From contig CAWIYY010000003.1 of the NCBI GenBank assembly GCA_963840435.1, forward strand, positions 1,334,582-1,398,581: a DNA stretch of 64,000 nt, given 5' to 3'. Under the pieces are notes generated by a model, which saw only the letters and a program-made list of their open reading frames with translations, did not search any database and was not told the DNA's origin. Source of the stretch: Bog-473 sp963840435. GTDB lineage: Bacteria > Actinomycetota > Acidimicrobiia > Acidimicrobiales > RAAP-2. The position numbers were made by a program, and so were the translations under genes. Of the stretch, positions 18,093 through 26,671 are shown one piece after another; position 1 is the first letter of the stretch; every line of letters begins with the position of its first letter.

Positions 18093-18809
18093 ATGAGCGT
18101 GGCGATCGTGACAGGGGCGTCTCGAGGACTCGGGGAGGCGCTGGCCACTGGGCTCGCCTCGAGCGGTTGGTCCGTGGTGATCGACGGCAGGGAGGCTGGC
18201 GCGCTCGACCGGGCCGCCGAACGGATCCGGGCCCAGGCCGCACCCGGAACGCACGTGGTCGCCCTGGCCGGCGACGTCACCGACGCCACACACCGCAGCG
18301 ACCTGACCGGCGCCGCCTTCGACCTCGGTGGTCTCGATCTGGTCGTCAACAACGCCGGCACCCTCGGCGCGTCGCCGCTCCCGCCGCTCTCGGACTATCC
18401 GCTGGGCGAGCTGCGCGTCGCCTTCGAGGTGAACGTGGTGGCGCCGCTCGGACTGATCCAGGATGCGCTGCCCCTGCTGCTCGACTCGTCCCGGCCGCGG
18501 CTGATCGACATCACGTCGGACGCCGCCGTGGAGCCCTACGACGGCTGGGGCGGCTACGGCGCCGGCAAGGCCGCACTCGACCAGCTCAGTGCCGTGCTGG
18601 CCGCCGAGCTCCCCGGTCTGCGCGTGTGGTCGGTCGATCCCGGTGACCTGCGCACCGCCATGCACCAGGCCGCGTTCCCGGGCGAGGACATCTCGGACCG
18701 GCCCGAACCGGCGAGCGTGGTCCCCGCCTTCCTCGACCTCATCGAGAGCGACCGCCCGAGCGGGCGCTACCGGGCGGCCGAGCTGGCGAGTGCAGGGGCG
18801 ACGCCGTGA
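18093..18809 (+). CDS. short-chain dehydrogenase/reductase
   Basis: A 238-residue Rossmann oxidoreductase. The nucleotide loop TGASRGLGEA, the NNAG motif (in DLVVNNAGTLG), an active-site Ser in DITSDAA and the Tyr/Lys pair in GGYGAGKAALD are all present. An upstream in-frame TTG is ignored because GGAAGGG is placed for the ATG at 18093. The substrate is unknown. It overlaps the next gene by 4 bases (GTGA), so it is coupled to a QueA-like protein and a SufR-like regulator. Confidence 0.88.
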   Translation: MSVAIVTGASRGLGEALATGLASSGWSVVIDGREAGALDRAAERIRAQAAPGTHVVALAGDVTDATHRSDLTGAAFDLGGLDLVVNNAGTLGASPLPPLSDYPLGELRVAFEVNVVAPLGLIQDALPLLLDSSRPRLIDITSDAAVEPYDGWGGYGAGKAALDQLSAVLAAELPGLRVWSVDPGDLRTAMHQAAFPGEDISDRPEPASVVPAFLDLIESDRPSGRYRAAELASAGATP

Positions 18810-19885
18810 CCGCGCTGACCGCCGGCCTCCCGGCCCGCCTGCCCGAGCTGCACCCGCTCTCCTTCCACCTCCCACCCGAGCTCGAGGCGCCGGCCCCGCC
18901 GGAGAACCGCGGCATGACCCGCGACGCCGTGCGCATGCTCGTGGCGAAGAGGTCGGACCTCTCGCTGGTGCACTCGCACTTCTCCGAGCTCCCCCGCTTC
19001 CTCGACGAGGGCGACCTGGTCGTGATCAACACGTCGGGCACTCTGGCCGCCGAGCTCGACGGCACCCTCCCCAACGGTTCGGCCGTGCAGGTCCATCTCT
19101 CGACGCAGCTTCCGGCCGGGCTCTGGACCGTCGAGATCCGCCAGGCCGGTGCCGCCTACCTCGGGGCGGAGACGAGCGACCTGATTCAGCTGACGGGCGG
19201 CGGCCAGGTGGCGCTGCTCGCCCCCTACTCCCCCGGCCCGGGCGGGGCCGGTGTGCGCCTCTGGGTGAGCAGTCTCGAAACACCCGAGCGGCTGCACAGC
19301 TTCCTGGCCCGCTACGGGCGCCCCATCCGCTACGGCTACGTACGCGGCAGCTACCCGTTGGCGGCCTACCAGAACGTCTACGCCACCGATCCCGGCTCGG
19401 CCGAGATGCCGAGCGCGGGGCGACCGTTCACCCCCGAGGTGTTGACCCGGCTGGTGGCCAAGGGCGTCGGCGTGGCCCCGCTGCTCCTCCACACCGGTGT
19501 GGCCTCGCTGGAGGCCAACGAGCCGCCTTACGCCGAGTACTTCAAGGTGTCCTTGGCCACGGCCCACCGCATCAACGACACCCGACGCTCGGGCGGGCGG
19601 GTCATCGCCATCGGGACCACCGTGGTGCGCGCCCTCGAGTCAGTGGTGGACGAACATGGGCACGTGCATCCGAGCGAGGGCTGGACCGAGACCGTGGTGT
19701 CACCCGAGCACCCGGTGCGCTCCATCGACGGCTTCCTCACCGGCTGGCACGAGCCCGAGGCGTCGCATCTGGCCATGCTCGAGGCGATCGCCGGGCGCCC
19801 CCTGCTCGAGGCGTCCTACGCGGCCGCCCTCTCGGAGGGCTACCTATGGCACGAGTTCGGCGACGTGCACCTGATCCTGCCGTGA
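18806..19885 (+). CDS. QueA-like S-adenosylmethionine:tRNA ribosyltransferase-isomerase
   Basis: A 359-residue member of the QueA family, which transfers and rearranges the ribose of AdoMet onto 7-aminomethyl-7-deazaguanine in tRNA. Family blocks are visible: DEGDLVVINTSGTLAA, PPYAEYFKVS with nearby HTGVASLEA, TAHRINDTRRSGG, RVIAIGTTVVRALES and a C-terminal DGFLTGWHEPE. No tgt or queuosine precursor gene is nearby, and many actinobacteria lack queuosine, so the paralogue may have another substrate. It starts at GTG, overlapping the SDR stop by 4 bases, and its own stop overlaps the regulator gene in the same way. Confidence 0.82.
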   Translation: MTALTAGLPARLPELHPLSFHLPPELEAPAPPENRGMTRDAVRMLVAKRSDLSLVHSHFSELPRFLDEGDLVVINTSGTLAAELDGTLPNGSAVQVHLSTQLPAGLWTVEIRQAGAAYLGAETSDLIQLTGGGQVALLAPYSPGPGGAGVRLWVSSLETPERLHSFLARYGRPIRYGYVRGSYPLAAYQNVYATDPGSAEMPSAGRPFTPEVLTRLVAKGVGVAPLLLHTGVASLEANEPPYAEYFKVSLATAHRINDTRRSGGRVIAIGTTVVRALESVVDEHGHVHPSEGWTETVVSPEHPVRSIDGFLTGWHEPEASHLAMLEAIAGRPLLEASYAAALSEGYLWHEFGDVHLILP

Positions 19886-20595
19886 CACCCGAGAGGCTGG
19901 CCGCCGCGCCTGGCGACGACACCGAGGTACCCGAGTCGCCGATCGGGCAGCTGCCCACCACGCGGCGGGCCATTCTCACCCTGCTCAAGCGGGAGGGACC
20001 GCTCGACGCGGCCGCGGTGGCGAGCGCACTCTCGCTCACGCCGGCCGCCGTGCGCCAGCAGCTGGCCCGCCTCGAAGAGGACGGCCTCCTGTCCCATCAC
20101 GACGACAGCGAGGAGCAGACCCGGCGCGGTCGGCCCCGCCACCTCTACGCGCTGACCGCCGCGGCCGAGACCCTCTTTCCCAAACGCTACGGCGACCTGA
20201 CCACCGAGCTGCTCGGCTACCTGGGCGGCCCGGGCGCCAGCCAGGTCGACGAGCTCTTCGAGCAGCGGCGCCAGCGGCGAGTGGCCGACGCCCTGCCCCG
20301 CACCGCGCACCTGCCCTTCGACGAGCAGGTGGCCGCCCTCACGGCCATCCTCGACGAGGACGGCTACCTGGCCGACGCCGAGCGTCTCGACGACGGCAGC
20401 TGGCGTATCACCGAGCACAACTGCGCCATCCTCACCGTGGCCCACGGCTTCTCCCAGGCCTGCACGAGCGAGCTGGCCTTCATCCGCGACGCGCTCCCCG
20501 GCGCCACCGTGCGCCGCGTCGCCCACCTGATGGACGGCGCGCACGTGTGCGCCTACGTGGTCAGCCCGCCGGAGCCGTCGAGTCCGCCGCCCTGA
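19882..20595 (+). CDS. SufR-like winged-helix regulator with C-terminal cysteines
   Basis: A 237-residue regulator starting at GTG 19882 (GTGA overlap with the previous stop). Residues about 25-95 form a winged helix (TTRRAILTLLKREGPL, LTPAAVRQQLARLEEDGLL, RRGRPRHLYALT). The C-terminal region carries Cys in EHNCAILTVA, Cys in FSQACTSELAF and Cys in GAHVCAYVV, the spacing of SufR-type Fe-S binding domains. It probably senses Fe-S or redox state and may control its own operon through the leader palindrome. Its last 35 bases overlap, tail to tail, an ACT-domain gene on the other strand. Confidence 0.82.
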   Translation: MTPERLAAAPGDDTEVPESPIGQLPTTRRAILTLLKREGPLDAAAVASALSLTPAAVRQQLARLEEDGLLSHHDDSEEQTRRGRPRHLYALTAAAETLFPKRYGDLTTELLGYLGGPGASQVDELFEQRRQRRVADALPRTAHLPFDEQVAALTAILDEDGYLADAERLDDGSWRITEHNCAILTVAHGFSQACTSELAFIRDALPGATVRRVAHLMDGAHVCAYVVSPPEPSSPPP

Positions 20596-20821
20596 TCTCG
20601 AGCACCGAGACGCCGTCGACTTCGTGGATCTCCGTCTGCAGCAACTCGATCAGGTGTTTGCCACCGATCTCCACCACGAACTCGTCGACCGCCTGTCCCT
20701 CCTCGCGCTCGAGGATGTTGATGGCGACGATGTCTCCCCCGACCGCCCCGATCCGGCTGGCCACGAGGCCAAGGGCGCCGGGCCGGTCGGGAAGTGCGAT
20801 GCGCACGACGTAACCAGCCAT
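20561..20821 (-). CDS. small ACT-domain protein
   Basis: An 86-residue protein made of one ACT fold. It begins YVVRIALPDRPGALGLVASR, the typical ligand-binding loop, and continues with a second strand-helix unit to VLEIRAA. Free-standing ACT proteins bind amino acids or small effectors and regulate partner enzymes. No partner is apparent. Its 3' end overlaps the SufR-like gene. Confidence 0.8.
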   Translation of the reverse strand: MAGYVVRIALPDRPGALGLVASRIGAVGGDIVAINILEREEGQAVDEFVVEIGGKHLIELLQTEIHEVDGVSVLEIRAADSTAPAG

Positions 20822-20892
20822 GAGCCCAACGTTAGGCGGTCAATGTGAACTGGCTGTTTCAACGACGTGAAACTCACCAGCCTGCGGGTTCA

Positions 20893-21636
20893 TCAGGCTG
20901 CGGCGGCCTGCGGGCGCGAGGGCACGTACTCGTCGATGTAGGGACGGTCCGAGAGCCGGGCGATCTCGCGCATGAGCCGATCGGTGAAGTCGCGGCACTG
21001 GGTGTGATCGTGGTGCTCCAACGGGTGGGCCGGGTCCTCGGGCGGGTCCATCTGCATGGGAGCGCCGAAGCGGATGGTCACAGTCTTGAAGGGCCGCATG
21101 AACTTCGAGTTGACCGGCTGCACGTCGACCGTTCCGACGATGCCCACGGGGATGATCGGCACCCCACATTCGCGTGAGAGCCGGGTCACGCCGGTCCGGC
21201 CCTTGTGCACGTACTGGTCGAGGCTCCGAGTGCCCTCGGGATAGAGGCCGAGCACGCGACCCTGCCCCAGCACGTCGGTGCGGGCCGTCTCGAGCGCCCG
21301 CTCCGAGGCGTTGCCTCCGGTGCGCCGGATCGGGATCTGCCCCGCTGCCCGGAAGAACCATGCCGTCTTCCACGAGTCGAAGTACTCCGCCTTGGCGAGG
21401 AAGGTGACCTTGCGCCGGACCACGAGTGGGAGGAAGAAGGAGTCGCAGAAGGATTGGTGGTTGGCCGCCAGCACGGCCGGCCCATGCTTGGGGATGTGTT
21501 CGCGTCCCTCAACCTTCACCCGGAAGAGGACGAGGAAGATCGGGGTCAACACCGCCTTGAGTACCCAGTAGGCCACGATCACAAGGTACCCCCGGGCTGA
21601 CCGGCGCGCCGGGGGTCCGCTGTGCTGAACTGCCAA
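20893..21636 (-). CDS. 1-acyl-glycerol-3-phosphate acyltransferase (PlsC family)
   Basis: A 247-residue membrane-associated acyltransferase. The catalytic HxxxxD is in ANHQSFCDSFF, followed by the second motif in GQIPIRRTGGNA and the third, YPEGTRS. An N-terminal hydrophobic helix (YLVIVAYWVLKAVLTPIF) anchors it. It acylates lysophosphatidic acid or a related acceptor. The open frame begins at TTG 21636, only 31 bases from the divergent SMP-30 gene. The true start could be slightly downstream. Confidence 0.88.
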   Translation of the reverse strand: MAVQHSGPPARRSARGYLVIVAYWVLKAVLTPIFLVLFRVKVEGREHIPKHGPAVLAANHQSFCDSFFLPLVVRRKVTFLAKAEYFDSWKTAWFFRAAGQIPIRRTGGNASERALETARTDVLGQGRVLGLYPEGTRSLDQYVHKGRTGVTRLSRECGVPIIPVGIVGTVDVQPVNSKFMRPFKTVTIRFGAPMQMDPPEDPAHPLEHHDHTQCRDFTDRLMREIARLSDRPYIDEYVPSRPQAAAA

Positions 21637-21667
21637 GGCCCTGACCCCCAGGCCTGGAGGAGCAACC

Positions 21668-22546
21668 GTGACGAACGAACCCCTGACGGCCGAGCCCTTC
21701 CTCTCGGGTCTCTACTTCGGCGAGTGCCCCCGTTGGCGCGACGGCCGCCTCTGGTATTCGGACTTCTTCGACCACGCCATCTCGTCCGCCTCGCCCGACG
21801 GCGAGCGCCGGGTCGAGGTGGACTTCGACGGGGAACCCGGTGGGCTGGGTTGGTTGCCGGACGGACGGCTGCTGTTCACCTCCCGCCTCGACCGGGTGAT
21901 CATGCGCCGGGAGCCCGACGGCTCCCTCGTGGTGCACGGCGACCTGCGGCCCTGGGCCACCTGGCACGCCAACGACATGGTGGTTGCCGCCAACGGCCAG
22001 GCCTACGCGGGGAACTTCGGCTTCGACCTCGATGGGCTCTACGCCGGAACCCTGAAGGGCAGTGACATCTCCACGGCGTCGGTGATCCGAGTCGACCCCG
22101 ACGGCAGCAGCTACGAGGCGGCGGCGGACATCGCGTTCCCCAACGGCACGGTCATCACCGACGACGGCCGCACCTTGATCATCGCGGAGACGATGGGTGG
22201 ACGCCTCACCGCGTTCGACCGCGCCGAGGACGGCGCGCTGTCCAACCGGCGGGTCTGGGCGGCGACCGAGGGCGTCTTCCCCGATGGCATCTGCCTGTGC
22301 GAGGACGGCACGGTGTGGGCGGCCAACGCCATGTTGCCCGAGTGCGTCCGCTACGCCGAAGGTGGCGAGGTGCTCGAGCGCGTCACCACGTCCATGCCGT
22401 GTTTTGCCTGCATGCTCGGCGACGACGATCGGCGCACCTTGTACCTCGTCACCGCGGCGGAGAGCGACGGGAACAAAGCACCGCTGGCTCGCAACGGCGC
22501 CATCGAGAAGGTCCGCACGACCGTTCCGGGCGCCGGACTTCCGTGA
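21668..22546 (+). CDS. SMP-30/gluconolactonase-family lactonase
   Basis: A 292-residue six-bladed propeller protein. Metal-binding blocks of the SMP-30/LRE family are seen: Glu in FGECPRWRDGRLWYSD, Asn in TWHANDMV, Asn in IAFPNGTVITDD and Asp in FPDGICLCEDG. These enzymes hydrolyse sugar or other lactones using one divalent cation. GGAGGA precedes the GTG start. The gene is coupled by a GTGA overlap to a secreted SGNH hydrolase. Confidence 0.88.
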   Translation: MTNEPLTAEPFLSGLYFGECPRWRDGRLWYSDFFDHAISSASPDGERRVEVDFDGEPGGLGWLPDGRLLFTSRLDRVIMRREPDGSLVVHGDLRPWATWHANDMVVAANGQAYAGNFGFDLDGLYAGTLKGSDISTASVIRVDPDGSSYEAAADIAFPNGTVITDDGRTLIIAETMGGRLTAFDRAEDGALSNRRVWAATEGVFPDGICLCEDGTVWAANAMLPECVRYAEGGEVLERVTTSMPCFACMLGDDDRRTLYLVTAAESDGNKAPLARNGAIEKVRTTVPGAGLP

Positions 22547-23451
22547 GCGGGCGGGTGGCGGCGGCCAGGGCTGCCGCGACCGCCCTGGCGAGCTGCCTGC
22601 TCCTGGCCCTTCTTGCTGCGTGCACCCTCGTGCTCGCCGGACCGGCCGCTGCGGCGGCGACCGCTCCGCCCTTCGACCTGGCGGTCGGAGGATCCGGTTC
22701 CGTCGGCTTCCAGCCCACCCTGGACCACCCCCACGGCGCGCCCACCGCATCGGGCTACGCCGACGACCTGGCGGCCCGGGAAGCCGCACGCTGGCCGGGA
22801 CTTACGCTCGTGCGCGTCGGCTGTCCCGGCACGACGACGCTGAGCATGGTCGGCGGCGGCGGGCACTGTTCCTACCGCGACGGTACCCAGCTCCGAACAG
22901 CGCTCGACTTCCTCCGTACGCACCCCTCCACCACGCTGGTCACAGTCGACCTGGGCTTCAACGACGTGGTGCGCTGCCTGCACGACATGGCGGTCAACAC
23001 TGCGTGCATCGCCAGCGGCATGGCCGCGGTGCAGTCCCAGCTCCCGCAAATTCTCGCCGCGCTGCGTGAGGCCGCGCCGGCCGGCACGCAGATCGTCGGC
23101 CTGGGCCACTACGACCCCTATCTGGGCGACGACCTGCACGGGCCGGCGGGTCATGCGTTCGCCCAAGCCAGCCTCGCCGTCATCGACCGGCTGAACGATG
23201 TCATGCGCGCCGCCTACGCCAGGGCTGGCATACCGATGGCCGACGTGGCCGGGGCTTTCGATCTGGGTGATACCTCGCCGGTGACGGTGCCGGGCCTGGG
23301 CACGGTACCCACCGACGTCGCCCGCGTCTGCGCACTGACGTGGATGTGCACCGCACCGCCGATGGGGCCCAACCAGCACCCCAACGACGCGGGCTACCGG
23401 GCGATCGCCGGCGCCCTGGCCGGCGCCTTGGCGAGCCCTAAATCCGGGTGA
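22543..23451 (+). CDS. secreted SGNH/GDSL-type hydrolase
   Basis: A 302-residue protein starting at GTG 22543 (GTGA overlap). It has a signal sequence or lipoprotein-like N-terminus (LLLALLAACTLVLAG, with Cys near the expected lipobox). SGNH blocks follow: GGSGSVGFQ in place of GDS, GCPGTTT, the Asn block DLGFNDVV and the catalytic NQHPNDAGY. It probably hydrolyses an ester of an envelope polymer or lipid. Four more Cys may form disulfides. The 3' end overlaps an acyltransferase gene tail to tail by 14 bases. Confidence 0.8.
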   Translation: MSGRVAAARAAATALASCLLLALLAACTLVLAGPAAAAATAPPFDLAVGGSGSVGFQPTLDHPHGAPTASGYADDLAAREAARWPGLTLVRVGCPGTTTLSMVGGGGHCSYRDGTQLRTALDFLRTHPSTTLVTVDLGFNDVVRCLHDMAVNTACIASGMAAVQSQLPQILAALREAAPAGTQIVGLGHYDPYLGDDLHGPAGHAFAQASLAVIDRLNDVMRAAYARAGIPMADVAGAFDLGDTSPVTVPGLGTVPTDVARVCALTWMCTAPPMGPNQHPNDAGYRAIAGALAGALASPKSG

Positions 23452-24655
23452 GCGCCTCGACGCGCTCGGGCCGGGTGGCCGCCGCAGCGGCAGGCGCCTC
23501 GGTCACAGCCGCCTCCGGCTGACGACCCACTCGCCACGGGACTCGCGAGCGTCCGGTCAGGGGCTTGCTCCAGGGCGTCCGGGCCAGGATCTCGGTCAAG
23601 CCGACACAGGCCAGGAACACGATGACCACGGTCAGCACGCTGACCAGGGGCCAGGGCAGAACGTCATTGAGCTGGCGCCAGCCCAACCAGCTCAGGAGCG
23701 TGATGAAGAGCAACTGGGACAGATAGACGCCGTAGGAGTTGTCCGAGCCCGAGTGGACGGCGCGCCGGGTGCGGGCCGAACGCCGGCGATCGACGAGGGC
23801 GACGCCGATCAGGTAGATGCAGGCGATGGCGCCCACGTTGAAGGGGATCACAATGGGCTGGAACGGGTCCGCGCTCGAACCGAGCCACGAGATGACGTGG
23901 TCCACCGAGAGGTAGTACCAGGCTTCGGCCGCCGCAGCGGCGGCCAGCGTGCCGAGCACGATCGTCCACACATGCCCGGTGAGCCACTGGTGGAACTCGT
24001 CGAGGTGCATGGCCATCACCATGCCGGCGATCAAATAGAACTGGTACGACGTCACCTCGCGCGTGGCCCAGTAGCCCGTCATCCAGCTCGGAGCCAGTCC
24101 CCAGTGCATGGATGAGACCAGGATCACCTGCGCCAGTCCGCTGGCCAGGAGCAGCCGCCCGTGGTGACCCACCGTGCGCCGCACCAGGACGAGACAGACG
24201 GGGAACAGCGCGTAGAACTCCAAGAGGACCAGCAGGTAGTAGAGCTGGTAGTAGCCCGTGCCGACGAGATAGCCCAGGTGCCCCAGATCGCCCGCGACGG
24301 TGCCCGGGGCCGAACCGATGGTCAGGAAGAAGTAGACGATCGTCCAGCACAGGTAGGGCACCGCGACCAGGGCGAAGCGGCGGCGCCAGAACGTCCGATG
24401 GTCGATGCCAGGCAGGTCGCGCACGCTGTAGGTGAGCATGCAGGCAGAGACGAAGAGGAATGCCTCGCGGGTGACATGGAGCAACTGCAACGACGCACCC
24501 ACGGCCACCCCGGCGGCCAGCGGAGCGAAGAAGAGCAGCGTGTGCGTGGACACCACGCCGACCTGCTTGACCGGTCGCATCGCGTCGATGTGATCGAGAC
24601 GCTGGCGCGTGCCTCGTACAGGCTGTGCCGGCGCCAGGGGCGACTCGTCGGCCAT
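23438..24655 (-). CDS. membrane acyltransferase family 3
   Basis: A 405-residue polytopic protein with about ten hydrophobic helices. An R/H signature near helix 1 (AMRPVKQVGVVSTHTLLFF) matches the acyltransferase-3 fold, which moves acyl groups to sugars or other acceptors across the membrane. It is the last gene of the sulfolactate-synthase cluster, and its ATG overlaps the ligase stop (TGATG). A second family member heads the same stretch (28197-29516). The two proteins share the YYQLYYLLVLLEFYALFP-like segment, suggesting related substrates. Confidence 0.85.
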   Translation of the reverse strand: MADESPLAPAQPVRGTRQRLDHIDAMRPVKQVGVVSTHTLLFFAPLAAGVAVGASLQLLHVTREAFLFVSACMLTYSVRDLPGIDHRTFWRRRFALVAVPYLCWTIVYFFLTIGSAPGTVAGDLGHLGYLVGTGYYQLYYLLVLLEFYALFPVCLVLVRRTVGHHGRLLLASGLAQVILVSSMHWGLAPSWMTGYWATREVTSYQFYLIAGMVMAMHLDEFHQWLTGHVWTIVLGTLAAAAAAEAWYYLSVDHVISWLGSSADPFQPIVIPFNVGAIACIYLIGVALVDRRRSARTRRAVHSGSDNSYGVYLSQLLFITLLSWLGWRQLNDVLPWPLVSVLTVVIVFLACVGLTEILARTPWSKPLTGRSRVPWRVGRQPEAAVTEAPAAAAATRPERVEALTRI

Positions 24656-26262
24656 CAGACGCCGGCGAACGTGTGCAGGATGGTCGTGTCCGCGTCGAAG
24701 AGGGCGCGCCGGCGCACCTTGCCCGTGGGCCCGCTGGGCAGCGCGCCAACGACGTGCAACGCCACCGGGCGCCTCGCCCGGACGAGGTCGCGGGCCAGTG
24801 CCCTGTTGATCCGCTGGGCCACGTGTGCCGCGGCCTGCACATCTCCCGAAGCACCAACACCAGCCAGGACGACGAAGGCCACGGGCACTTGCCCCAACTC
24901 GGGATCGTCCCGGCCTGCCGCGGCGACGGCGAGCACCGCCGGATCAGCGCCGATGACCTCCTCGATCTCACGGGGATAGACCTTCTCGCCGCCCCGGTTG
25001 ATCACGTCGTCGCTCCGGGCGACCAGGTAGACGAAGCCGTCCCGGTCGCGCCACCCGAGGTCGCCGGTGCGCAGCCACCCGCCTGGCCGGAAGCGGTCGC
25101 CGTGGGTGCCCCCGACGTAGCGGTCGATCACCGACGGGCCGCGGATCTCGACCTCGCCGACCTCAGCCGGGACACACTCGCTCGGGCTCGTCCCCGACAC
25201 CTGGTCGTGCACCACGCGCAACTCGACCCCGACCGGCAGGCCCACCGAACCGGCCCGACGGGGCACCGACAGCGGGTGGGCGGTGATCTGGCTGGCCGCC
25301 TCGGTCATCCCGTAGGTCTCGATGACCGGTATGCCGGTGGTCTCCTCGAAACGGTCTGCCGCCGCCACGGGGAGCGGCGCCGATGCGGAACGGATGAAGC
25401 GGATGCCGGTGGGCACGACCTCGCCGGTCCGGAGCTCGGCCAACCGGGCGATCATGGCGGGAACGGCGTTGATCCAGGTGATCCTCCGCCGACCCATGAG
25501 CGCCCAGAAGTTGGTGCGATGGAAGCGGTCGTCGAGCACGAGAGACGAGCCGGCAGCGAGCGAGGAAAGCAGCGCTACGACCTCGGCGTTGATGTGGAAG
25601 AGCGGCAACGAGTTGAAGCAGCGATCGTCCGCACTGAGTTCGTGGTGTGCCACCACGCACCGCGCCGTGTGCAAGAGCTTCGACTGCGCCAGGCGGGCCA
25701 CCTTGGGCGGGCCGGTCGTCCCCGACGAGGAGAGCACCACTCCTCCCGAGGGGGCGACGGGCTGCGTCGGTTCCCCGGTTGGCGTGAGGGCCGGCGCGAG
25801 CGACTCGAGTTCGACCCACTGCGGCATCCCTGCGGCGCCGCGGGATCGGTCGGCCAGGACCGCTCCCGCTCCTGTTCTCGTCAGCAGCGACGGCAAACCG
25901 CTCGGACCGGCGTCGGGCACCGCCGGATCGAGCGGGGCCACCCACAGGCCGGCGGCCAGGGCGCCCACTACGGCGGCCGCACAGGACAGCGGGTCGGCGA
26001 TCGAGACGGCCACGGTTGTCCCCGGCGCGAATGGTCCGCTGGCCAAGACGCGTCGCCAGCGCTCCAACAATGCAAAGGTCAGGACTCGGTCACTGCGGGC
26101 ATCCTCGGCGTACACCCGCTCCCCCAGCGCTGCCGCCTGGCGGGAGACGAGCGCGCCCAGTCCTTCGTGCGCCGGATCGACGTCGGTCCCGGAGAGGGCG
26201 GGGTCGGCAGGGCGCGACAGTGCCCGCGCTGGACGCGTCGCCGTCGGGACGGGCGCTGCCAT
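24655..26262 (-). CDS. acyl-CoA synthetase/AMP-forming ligase
   Basis: A 535-residue ANL-superfamily enzyme that activates a carboxylate as acyl-AMP and usually passes it to CoA. Visible motifs are the P-loop LSSSGTTGPPKV, YGMTEA, GGWLRTGDLGWRDRDG, the hinge after SDDVINRGGEKVYP, and the catalytic C-terminal Lys in GPTGKVRRR. It sits one base after the VOC gene and overlaps the acyltransferase gene, placing it in the same operon. The acyl substrate is unknown. It could supply acyl donors to the two membrane acyltransferases, or could activate sulfolactate itself. Confidence 0.88.
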   Translation of the reverse strand: MAAPVPTATRPARALSRPADPALSGTDVDPAHEGLGALVSRQAAALGERVYAEDARSDRVLTFALLERWRRVLASGPFAPGTTVAVSIADPLSCAAAVVGALAAGLWVAPLDPAVPDAGPSGLPSLLTRTGAGAVLADRSRGAAGMPQWVELESLAPALTPTGEPTQPVAPSGGVVLSSSGTTGPPKVARLAQSKLLHTARCVVAHHELSADDRCFNSLPLFHINAEVVALLSSLAAGSSLVLDDRFHRTNFWALMGRRRITWINAVPAMIARLAELRTGEVVPTGIRFIRSASAPLPVAAADRFEETTGIPVIETYGMTEAASQITAHPLSVPRRAGSVGLPVGVELRVVHDQVSGTSPSECVPAEVGEVEIRGPSVIDRYVGGTHGDRFRPGGWLRTGDLGWRDRDGFVYLVARSDDVINRGGEKVYPREIEEVIGADPAVLAVAAAGRDDPELGQVPVAFVVLAGVGASGDVQAAAHVAQRINRALARDLVRARRPVALHVVGALPSGPTGKVRRRALFDADTTILHTFAGV

Positions 26263-26263
26263 G

Positions 26264-26671
26264 TCAGTACATCATCCGGGGATCGGTGTAGTGCTTGAAC
26301 TCGATGAGGTTGTCCGACGGGTCGCGCAACACAAAGGTCCGGTGCGCTTCGGCCAACCCGTCGAAGCGCACGGACACGTCGGCGAAGAGCTCGATCTTGC
26401 GCTGGACACAGAGGGCGTGGAGTGCCTCGAAGTCCCGCGCCTCACGGAACGTCACCCCGAAATGGCGGGGGTAGAGGTGCAGCTCCGCGGGCGCCGACTC
26501 CGGCGGTTCGACCAGATGGCACACCAACTGATCACCGAAGAAGTCGACGGTGATGCGGTCGGCGTAACGACGGGCCAGCTTGCAGCCGAGGGTGCCGACG
26601 TAGAAGTCCTGGGATTGGTCGAGGTCGTAAACCGGAATCGCCAGGTGGAAGACGTCGCGGCTCTCTCTCAC
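26264..26671 (-). CDS. VOC-fold (glyoxalase/dioxygenase-like) protein
   Basis: A 135-residue single-domain VOC protein starting at GTG 26671, which overlaps the ComA stop by 4 bases; a longer frame to 26803 is shadow. Probable metal ligands are His in VFHLAIPVYD, His in YPRHFGVTF and the C-terminal Glu in NLIEFKHY. The core segment QSQDFYVGTLGCKLARR is typical of VOC dioxygenases. Its reaction is unknown. The tight coupling to ComA suggests it acts on a sulfolactate-derived intermediate. Confidence 0.8.
   Translation of the reverse strand: MRESRDVFHLAIPVYDLDQSQDFYVGTLGCKLARRYADRITVDFFGDQLVCHLVEPPESAPAELHLYPRHFGVTFREARDFEALHALCVQRKIELFADVSVRFDGLAEAHRTFVLRDPSDNLIEFKHYTDPRMMY

Noticed and set aside
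16290..18875. An 861-residue minus-strand frame
   Set aside because: It is antisense to glycerol kinase and the SDR gene and lacks any family resemblance.
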